Shown here: piece after piece, positions 52,903-60,706 of the stretch | Layout: each line of letters opens with the position of its first letter | Numbering within the stretch: position 1 is the stretch's first letter | Assembly (NCBI GenBank): GCA_038087015.1 | Contig: JASBNA010000079.1 | Coordinates: 62,001-126,000 of the forward strand | DNA length: 64,000 nucleotides | Reading direction: 5' to 3' | From: Cerrena zonata | Lineage: Eukaryota > Basidiomycota > Agaricomycetes > Polyporales > Cerrenaceae | Translations under genes and position numbers: made by a program | The notes under the pieces: model-generated | The model's database searches: none | What the model saw: only the letters and a program-made list of their open reading frames with translations | Told to the model about the DNA's origin: nothing

Positions 52903-53759
52903 GTTTGGCTGAAAAAGGACCTAACTAGTTATAAAGAGAATGGGGGAGCTCAACAGGTATATATATCCTTTTTCTAGATGTTACCGACAAGAATGATGAA
53001 ATTCCAATCTTTAATTTTCGATTCCTTCTCTAAATGTTGTTTTCCTCTTTTGTTTTTCTTTTCTTCACGTAGATATGAGTTGCTACTTCGAGGGTTTGTT
53101 TCGTCAAGTCGCATCCCTTGTTACTATTTTAATTGGCTCTTGACAATCAATTTACCGTTGTCAAGGTGTTTTATTGTGATGCACTCGTCTAATTGCGAAA
53201 AAGTTTTTGTTGACGATATCGAGAGAGTTTTTGCGACAATTAATAAACGGCTTAATGAGAGAAACAGTGTTTGAATTTCAGTTAACACGAACGTTCACTT
53301 ACAGACGAGAACAAGTCCGGGGGGATAAGGAAAATGCATGGTAAAGTTCTATGGAGGTGGAAGCCGATGTAAGTTACCCCAATTTCCCAGAGTCTCTAGT
53401 GTTCAATCCAGGTTTACATTCTGTCACTACTCCGTATATACGTATATAATGTAAAACACCTATGTGCTGTATAACACGTATAAACTGTATAACAAGTCTA
53501 GTCTTCTGATCCATACCAAATACCTCAACACTAGCTTGAGTGCCTGTACGGGAAATTGTATCGACTGGTCTCAGTATGGCAGTCTCACAATTAGGATACT
53601 AATATCACTATCACTTGTATCACTTGTATTAGGATCTTATTCTGTTAGTATTAATGTGCAGCAATACAGATTTAGCACTGCATTCAGCCAACGTGAATAG
53701 TGTTAAACTAGCAGGAATAATGCACGTCTCATCCCAGTAGGCAGTCTTCAGCACTCCAG
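52903..53759. other. Intergenic, upstream of the coiled-coil gene
   Basis: AT-rich with several short frames on the plus strand that show no family features. TGTATAACACGTATAA-like repeats at 53450-53490 border the satellite-like region that follows. Confidence 0.4.
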
Positions 53760-53780
53760 TAGATTATTCTATTCAGCACT

Positions 53781-54270
53781 CAGTATAACATACAGTATTA
53801 GTGATTACTAGTAGACTACTTAGATTACTAGTAGACTATTCAGATTAGTATAGTAGACTACTTAGATCATTCTAACATTCAGTATTAGTGATTACTAGTA
53901 GACTACTTAAATTACTAGTAGGCTACTTAGATTACTACTGGACTATTTAGATTAGTATAGTAGACTACTTAGATTATTCTAATAGTCAGTATTAGCGATT
54001 ACTACTAGACTAGTTAGGTTATTAGTAGACTCTTAGATTATTCTAGCATTCAGTATTAGTGATTACTAGTAGACCACTTAAATTACTAGTAGGCTACTTA
54101 GATTACTACTAGACTATTTAGATTAGTATAGTAGACTACTTAGATTATTCTAATAGTCAGTATTAGCGATTACTAGTAGACTACTTAGGTTACTAGTAGA
54201 CTCTTAGATTATTCTAGTAGACTCTTAGATTATTCTAGTAGACTCTTAGATTATAGTAGACTAAGATTTC
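53781..54270. repeat. Satellite-like repeat: 171-bp units built from ACTAGTAGACTACTTAGATT
   Basis: A motif like TTACTAGTAGACTACTTAGATT is repeated many times with small changes. At a higher level, a unit beginning ATTCTAACATTCAGTATTAG at 53869 recurs at 54040, a period of 171 bp, with a partial earlier copy from 53781 and a short TAGACTCTTAGATTATTC array (about 54200-54260) at the end. Confidence 0.85.
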
Positions 54271-54406
54271 TAATACGCTATTCTAGCAGTATTCCCCTTA
54301 GTCACTAGCACTAGTATGAACACTGGCAGCCCAGAAGCATTATCGCAGTATACACACCTTACACTAGTCAGGTTTCAGGGCATACTACATCTAGTATATT
54401 AACAGT

Positions 54407-54460
54407 ACAGTATATTGTACAGTATATTGTACAGTATATTGTATAGTATATTGTATAGTA
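54407..54460. repeat. 12-bp tandem repeat, 4.5 copies
   Basis: Units ACAGTATATTGT (three exact, then ATAGTATATTGT and a half unit) run head to tail, about 345 bp upstream of the CPH2-like ATG. Confidence 0.85.
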
Positions 54461-54803
54461 TTAACAGTGTCATATTGACAGTGTCATTAACACAAGTGAG
54501 ATGCCTCGGTTGCAAGACCCGTTTGACTCCGACGGTCAGATGTTCAGGAGCTTTTCTTATTGCAAAAACACAAACAAAAAGAAAAGCCATTTTTTTATGG
54601 CCTGATTTTTTTTCGTTTTTTTTGTTTTCATCTTTTTTTTTTTTTACTTTAATTTATCGGCTTGTGTGCAGGTTCTTGATACTATTAAGGGCGTCTAAAT
54701 CTTTCCCAGCGGTTAATCACTTCCTTTTCTTCCTGGATGTTATATTAACCCAGTTCTTTTTCTACTTATTGCTAGTTAATACTCGTTCAATTATCACTTG
54801 AGA

Positions 54804-57230
54804 ATGGCTGACTTTAACTATAACGCTGGCGGAGGGTACTTTGACTTTGAAAATACCGATTCCTTTTTGGATTCGCTTAATACTGCACTTCCAGGATTCC
54901 CACCTTCTCCTAATAGTAGTGATGGGTATCCCGATTCCAATGGTCTTATTAAACAGGAAAACGATGGCTACGACGATATCTTCAAGCAGTTGATGAGCGA
55001 CGATAATCAGTACCAGGCTAATTTACAAAGCTCTTCGATGTCGGTTGCTAGTTACTCAAACGATTCAAGCTCAAATGGAGTCACTCCAATCAATCAACCC
55101 TCGTTGTCTTCTGCTCATACTTCTCCAGATACCCATTTGAACACCAAGATGAACCACGAAAGTGTGAACTCGACCAACTCGGACGAAGATGAATTGTCCA
55201 AACCAATTAAAAAACCAACTAAGTCGAAAATTACAAAACCGACAATTAAAAAGGATAAATCTTCTCATAATATGATTGAAAAGAAGTACCGTACGAATAT
55301 CAACTCGAAAATCTTGGTCTTGAGAGACGCTGTTCCTTCTTTGAGAATTGCCTCCGGGAATGGAGATACCTCCATTGCCGACTTGGAAGGTTTAAGCCCG
55401 GCTTCAAAATTGAATAAAGCTAGTGTTTTAACTAAGGCAACCGAGTATATCAAACATTTGGAGCGTAAAAATGAAACCTTAAGGAATCAAAATGTTCAAT
55501 TACAAAAATTAATCCAAGATGCAAGTTTGCAACCATTACCTCAGCAACAGCAGCAACAACAACAAGGATTCGGATTTGCTCCTCAAACCTCCTCTTTCAA
55601 TACCACTCCGGTCCAACAATCCTACAGCAACAACTTTGTCTACAACAACCACAATGCCAATCCAAACTACCCTCAAAATTTCAATAATAACAATACCAAC
55701 AACTCAAATAATAATAGCTACCTCTTAGGTGGAATGGCTGCAGTCATGGGTACCTCTATACTCAGTGGGGATAACGGGGATTTCCAGGGATTATCAAGTT
55801 TACCGTTTGCTCATTTCTTACCTCATTCTTTCCTCCATCCTTCGCCCTTAACCATTCAATTATTCAACTTAATTAAAGTTTCTTTACTAATAATATCAAT
55901 TGCTAGTTTGGCTTATCCTTACTTGGAAAAATTTTTTAATAAATCTGATAAAGAAAAACAAAATAAAAATAACGTTTGGATCTCTTGGATTTTAGTCAAT
56001 TTTGGTTTACAAATTCCAAATATAGTTGATTCAAATAAAAAAAATGAAATCTTATCCAGATTATTAGGTAAGATTGCCTTTTCTTGGGTTGATTTATTAA
56101 ATGATTATATTTTTTTAAGTTCTTCAGAAACTAATTTTGAAAATGCTTTTCTTAATTTAATAATTGGTACTTTATTATCTAAAAAATTCCCAATTTTATC
56201 AAAATTTTTAAATGTTAATATGAGTTTAAAAGGTTCTTTAATTTCAAACTTAGATTATAAAGGTCATGATATTTCTTTACAAAAATTAAATCAATTAATT
56301 AAAAACTTGGATGGTATCTCTCTTTTGGGTTCAACTAGTTTAATTGAAAGATTAATTAATTTAACCACTAATAATCTAATTAATAATGATGTTAACGATG
56401 GTCAAAATCATTTAAAATATATCGAAATTTATCAAGAAAATTCAAATGATTATTATTCTCTTATTTTCAATTGGAGAATATTAGAAATCCTTTATCAATT
56501 AAATTTATCCATATTGAAAAATTTAAGCGGTAAGAAAATTTCCAGTGAACAAAAAACTAATTTGAATAATCAAATTATTAAGGATTTAAAATCAATCAAT
56601 CTTTTAATTAATCCAAATTCTAAAGTTGGTAAATATTTTGAATTATTCGATTCAATCATCAATCCTCGCGAATCTTGTCTTAAATTATTGCAAAATACCG
56701 AACTGGAAATTTCTTCAAAATTAAATACTTTTAAAGTTTTAATGGATGGTCAAGATTTAACCGATCATGAAATCTCCGATGATGATTCTACAATTGCTAC
56801 TAATCAAAGTAATCATGAATCTTTATCTTCAATTGAAAACATCTCAAAACAAAAATCGCTTATTGGTTCTTTAAATTTAATAAATGAAGAACATTACATT
56901 GTTTTAACTTGTTCTTTAATCTTATTCTATAATTCTAAAGATCAAGCAAAAGCTTTGAAATTATTAAAACATTTGAATTTTAATAATAAAAAAATCTCTT
57001 TATCCCTTTTATCCTTCACAGCTTTATTAATACTCATTAATGATTCAATTCATGATCAACATGATGATTCAAAAGTCTTGGATGATTTGATTAAAACTAC
57101 AAGATTATGGATAAATGACGATAATAAAAAATTCTTTTTAAATGATGATCTTAGAGGTGATATTTCCGATTTAATAGTTTCCAAAGGTATGGTTTTAGAT
57201 GGTATAACCAACTCTGAAGATGATGAATAA
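54804..57230 (+). CDS. CPH2: SREBP-type bHLH transcription factor, Cph2-like
   Basis: The 808-residue product starts at ATG 54804 (ADFNYNAGGGYFDFENTDSF). After an acidic Ser/Asn-rich activation region, a bHLH domain spans about 150-225: SHNMIEKKYRTNINSKILVL with the SREBP-specific tyrosine after KK, a long loop (GNGDTSIADLEGLS), and LNKASVLTKATEYIKHLE, then a short leucine zipper and a Gln/Asn-rich stretch. A hydrophobic segment LFNLIKVSLLIISIASLAYPYL (about 353-374) and further hydrophobic helices follow, as in membrane-linked SREBPs. The layout matches Candida albicans Cph2, a regulator of hyphal growth and metabolic genes, and relates to Hms1. Upstream is a 1.9-kb repeat-rich region, typical of a heavily regulated gene. 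CPH2 versus HMS1 type is not certain. Confidence 0.75.
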   Translation: MADFNYNAGGGYFDFENTDSFLDSLNTALPGFPPSPNSSDGYPDSNGLIKQENDGYDDIFKQLMSDDNQYQANLQSSSMSVASYSNDSSSNGVTPINQPSLSSAHTSPDTHLNTKMNHESVNSTNSDEDELSKPIKKPTKSKITKPTIKKDKSSHNMIEKKYRTNINSKILVLRDAVPSLRIASGNGDTSIADLEGLSPASKLNKASVLTKATEYIKHLERKNETLRNQNVQLQKLIQDASLQPLPQQQQQQQQGFGFAPQTSSFNTTPVQQSYSNNFVYNNHNANPNYPQNFNNNNTNNSNNNSYLLGGMAAVMGTSILSGDNGDFQGLSSLPFAHFLPHSFLHPSPLTIQLFNLIKVSLLIISIASLAYPYLEKFFNKSDKEKQNKNNVWISWILVNFGLQIPNIVDSNKKNEILSRLLGKIAFSWVDLLNDYIFLSSSETNFENAFLNLIIGTLLSKKFPILSKFLNVNMSLKGSLISNLDYKGHDISLQKLNQLIKNLDGISLLGSTSLIERLINLTTNNLINNDVNDGQNHLKYIEIYQENSNDYYSLIFNWRILEILYQLNLSILKNLSGKKISSEQKTNLNNQIIKDLKSINLLINPNSKVGKYFELFDSIINPRESCLKLLQNTELEISSKLNTFKVLMDGQDLTDHEISDDDSTIATNQSNHESLSSIENISKQKSLIGSLNLINEEHYIVLTCSLILFYNSKDQAKALKLLKHLNFNNKKISLSLLSFTALLILINDSIHDQHDDSKVLDDLIKTTRLWINDDNKKFFLNDDLRGDISDLIVSKGMVLDGITNSEDDE

Positions 57231-58305
57231 TCCCCTTTCTATTTATTTTATGCTCTTATTGAAAAACAAAAAATGAAAAAAAAAAAAATTAAAGTACATT
57301 CAAATTATCAAACAAAAACAAAAACCAAAAAAAAAAAAAAAAATAATCATAACTCTTGTTAAAATGGAATAGATAATGTTTTCTCTATTCTTTTCTTGTG
57401 TTTCTCTATTTCTGTATTTTTAGATTGAATATTATATTGTTTAACGGTACCTTGTCTTGTAATGTCAACTTCTGAGTCATAACCGATCAGACTACATGCC
57501 TGGAATATCTGGGAAACGAACTCCGGTACGTTTCCTTTGCATTCCGTAACTCTAACCCCATCACAAAAGGTTCAATCAAAGTATTAAACTGGTTATGGAA
57601 ATTGCTCATGGAAAGCAGCGCCGTCTCCCCTTAACTTGCATGATGCATAGAAGACCTTTCAGGATCAGCTCATATTGTATTTGCTGGTCCCAGTTTCCCC
57701 ACTAATGAAGGATATATGCAGCTGACTCTGAAATTGGACTTGAGTAGTTGCTTTTGGCATGTTGTCTCCTTATACGTCTGATCGGGTGTACTGGTGTTCT
57801 TTTCTGCGAGGCTGAACGGTTCCGCCTTACTTTTCGAGTCATTTGCTGCAACAAAATTTCAAGATGGCCATACAAAAACCAAGATTTAGGTTTACTAGCC
57901 ATATTTACGGAAGAACTTAGTAGATTTATTGTATCTGCATGATTTAAGTTGTTCCACGCCATTTGGCAAAAGTTTTTCCTTCCACCTGATCTTTTTCCGG
58001 TGCTAAACTCTATTCAGGGATCTCAGGTACGATATTTTCTTTGGAAAGCTTGCATTTACGTAAAATGTTTTCATGCTTTCCGATGTAACATTAAATGTAT
58101 TCTTGGGTTGCAAAATTCAGAGTCTGTCTAAGAATCAATTGCTTAGGTCATCTTCTATTTATAAATTTCTTACTGCAAAAACTAGATTTCTTTTTACCAT
58201 TTATTCATTAATGGTGTATAAATATCGCTTGTTATAATTGAATATTTTATTCTAATTCTAAGGGAAAAGAATGTTTTATTTCTTACTGTAAGTCAATATT
58301 TAATC
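57231..58305. other. 1.1-kb intergenic region between CPH2-like and Ndc10-like genes
   Basis: Two A-tracts (57276-57288 and 57329-57343) close the CPH2-like gene. The rest shows no accepted gene; an 86-codon minus-strand frame (57702-57962) and shorter plus-strand frames have no family features. No terminal repeats of a Crypton or other element were found. Confidence 0.4.
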
Positions 58306-60243
58306 ATGAGTGATACTTTTTCAAATTTGGATTTGGAAAGCAATTCAAGTCTCAAAGATGACATCGTTTACTCTTTCGAAGATTATGTTCATTTGGTCGA
58401 ACCCTTATTAAACTCTTCAGCAACGAATTATCTTGACAAGCATATTAGTTTGAGAACTTTGGTTGATTTTGCTTTAAGCCATTCTTTATTTATGAAAAGC
58501 TTACAAAAAAGAGAAATAAAATTCTCTGACCTTTGTTCTATTCCAATTTACTCAACTTCCCCAATAAAAAATGAAGTGTCCTCCTCTGAGCAAATTACTT
58601 CTTCATTAAATCCAGTAACTAATATTTTGGTTATAAAAAGTCATCTGGTTAATTTTCAAGATCAATACTTTGGTTGTTTAAGACATAAAATAATTGAAGC
58701 TTGCCCTCATTTGGCAATTGCAATGTATTTATTTAGTCGCTTCCACATCACTGATGATTATGGTTCCATTGAATTAACTAATGAATTTGCAAAAGATCCT
58801 CTTTTTCACCAAACTCTCTTATTGAAAGGTAGCAAAAGGTTTCAAGCAATGTCTTATTCTCAACAACATAAGTCTCTTTCGAAAATCTTGAAAATTGCTG
58901 GGTTTGACTCAGTGAATTATGGAAAGTTCATGTCGTCCTCCCAATACTCAATTGAATCTGATTCGCTTTTGTCTCGTAAACCAGCTTCTTTGGAAATAAA
59001 TAAGTTACCCTTTGAAAGTTTATCTAAAATGGCTGGTTTTGAGAGTTTATCATCCTATGATATCACCAGGGACTCTATTGAACCACCAGAGGAATTAGTT
59101 AAACAAATTTTCCCCTTTATTGATGACGATTTCAAATCATCACCTAACCTTTTCGGCCAGTTTGGTTCAAATTTCACTTTATCAGAAGGATTTAAGAACC
59201 TTTTGAAATCTTTGAGAAGAAGTCTTATCCAAGATATGGTCATCATTCGTAATAAATACCCCGAAAACATCTTATCACAACACCCAATCTTCAATTCTCA
59301 AGCTTTCGAAGATTTTTCAAACTTATACATTCAGAAGGGAATTATTGAAAAACCAGCTTCAAGATGCTCTTCTAAGTCTTCAATCTCTTCCTTTGGTTCT
59401 CCAGGAATAACACCAAGGCAAAACCTTAGTAAACCAGAGTTCACCGAACCCATTCTTTCGAACCAAGTCCAAGAACTTTACCAAATTCAAACCCAACAAG
59501 ATTTGATCATAAAACAACTTCAAAAACAAATGGTATTTTATCAAGAGCAGCAATCAGTATTACAAAATGATATTCAAACTTTCGTTAAAAATCAAAATGA
59601 CGTTTTCCAAAAACAAAGTGAATATTTACAGAAACTTCAAAATACCACTAACGGGTTATCGATTTTATTATCTTCTAATTTACCTGGTAAATTGAATCAT
59701 ATCAACCATAACTTGATTAACAGCTCAAATGTTTTATCAAGCTTAAATAATAACAGTATTCAACAAGGGTTACAAAATACTGTCGACTTATTATCAAAAA
59801 TGAATAACAACCAACAAAATTTTGTCACCATTAATAATAATTCCAACATTTATAATAATTCACCTTCCCATGTTACAAAAACTTTAGTATTTGAAGATCA
59901 AAAGGCCTTAGAAAGAAAGAAAGTTTTATATAGAAGGTTATCTAGACAAGCTACGACGCTATACGAGATGTGGGATGACTATAAAAATTTGGAAAAAGAT
60001 TTAAAAGAACATGGGATTTCAACTACAGAACGTTTAAAAATCCATGGAAGTTCTGAAAGACAGTTTCGTCATACTAGAATGAAGATTATCAGGTTTGTTG
60101 AAGAAGAAGCAGCCAGAAGAGGGTGCTCCATTGAGCAAGTCAAGGACAAATTACACAATAAAATGAGAAATCGGTTGAGGCCTTGGACTTTAGATGAAGT
60201 TCAGAGAATGTTAACTTCTGGTAAGCGTATTCCTTTGGATTAA
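58306..60243 (+). CDS. Ndc10/Crypton-type DNA-binding protein with GCR1_C domain
   Basis: The 645-residue product combines two parts seen together in Crypton tyrosine-recombinase proteins and their domesticated relatives. Residues about 120-275 match the Ndc10-type core: FGCLRHKIIEACPHLAIAMYLFSRF, SYSQQHKSLSKILKIAGFDS, LPFESLSKMAGF and IEPPEELVKQIFPFID. The usual H..R and GRW boxes and the tyrosine before LP(R)EF are not visible (NYGKFMSSSQ..., EINKLPF), so recombinase activity is unlikely. A Gln/Asn-rich coiled coil (about 385-500) leads to a GCR1_C DNA-binding domain (about 545-640, YRRLSRQATTLYEMWDDYKNLEKD-type start, FVEEEAARRGCS, RPWTLDEVQRML). It is probably a nuclear transcription factor or chromatin protein. 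The frame is intact; ATG at 58306. Confidence 0.7.
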   Translation: MSDTFSNLDLESNSSLKDDIVYSFEDYVHLVEPLLNSSATNYLDKHISLRTLVDFALSHSLFMKSLQKREIKFSDLCSIPIYSTSPIKNEVSSSEQITSSLNPVTNILVIKSHLVNFQDQYFGCLRHKIIEACPHLAIAMYLFSRFHITDDYGSIELTNEFAKDPLFHQTLLLKGSKRFQAMSYSQQHKSLSKILKIAGFDSVNYGKFMSSSQYSIESDSLLSRKPASLEINKLPFESLSKMAGFESLSSYDITRDSIEPPEELVKQIFPFIDDDFKSSPNLFGQFGSNFTLSEGFKNLLKSLRRSLIQDMVIIRNKYPENILSQHPIFNSQAFEDFSNLYIQKGIIEKPASRCSSKSSISSFGSPGITPRQNLSKPEFTEPILSNQVQELYQIQTQQDLIIKQLQKQMVFYQEQQSVLQNDIQTFVKNQNDVFQKQSEYLQKLQNTTNGLSILLSSNLPGKLNHINHNLINSSNVLSSLNNNSIQQGLQNTVDLLSKMNNNQQNFVTINNNSNIYNNSPSHVTKTLVFEDQKALERKKVLYRRLSRQATTLYEMWDDYKNLEKDLKEHGISTTERLKIHGSSERQFRHTRMKIIRFVEEEAARRGCSIEQVKDKLHNKMRNRLRPWTLDEVQRMLTSGKRIPLD

Positions 60244-60706
60244 GGTTAATTATTAAGCATATTACGTGGTTTCGGGTAAAATGAAACATAAAATTATTTT
60301 CAAAAAAAAAAAAAAACACTTCAGTTCAATTCCTTTTCACCTTAATTTACCAACATTATTTATTTATACTTTTTTCTATATTATATTACGATAAATGGTT
60401 AATTGTTTTTTCAGATACCTCGAATTGAAATTCGCAACCAATTTTTTTGTAGTTCTTATTGTTAAATTTACAAAATTAGTGCATTCAAAAAAAAATTTTG
60501 CAACAATATCTTGCTTTTATTGGTATATATACACGCGAGTATTAACGAATACTTTACCAAAACCCAAGATGGTGAGATGGTTCATATGCATAAGGAAGGA
60601 TAAAGAGATGTCAAGAAGTTGTCAACAAAAGAAAAAAAAAAGTGATTGCAAATGTGAGAAAACATATACTAAAACTGCCTTAGAAATGAAATGATATTGA
60701 TGACAA
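60244..60706. other. Intergenic between convergent Ndc10-like gene and STV1
   Basis: A region of 3' ends from both sides with an A-tract at 60302-60316. A 99-codon plus-strand frame at 60395-60694 is Lys/Phe/Cys-rich with no family features and is treated as chance. Confidence 0.5.

Noticed and set aside
53781..54270. Possible CRISPR-like array
   Set aside because: The units are contiguous tandem repeats without unique spacers, and the genome is that of a yeast.
54415..54801. 128-codon frame covering the 12-bp repeat and the CPH2-like leader
   Set aside because: It begins at a TTG inside the repeat and is rich in Phe/Leu from T-runs; it does not look like a uORF that initiates at ATG.
57702..57962. 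86-codon minus-strand frame upstream of the Ndc10-like gene
   Set aside because: No recognisable domain; length is expected by chance.
60395..60694. 99-codon plus-strand frame between the Ndc10-like gene and STV1
   Set aside because: Low-complexity Lys/Phe content, no homology signal, and it lies in a 3'-3' gap.
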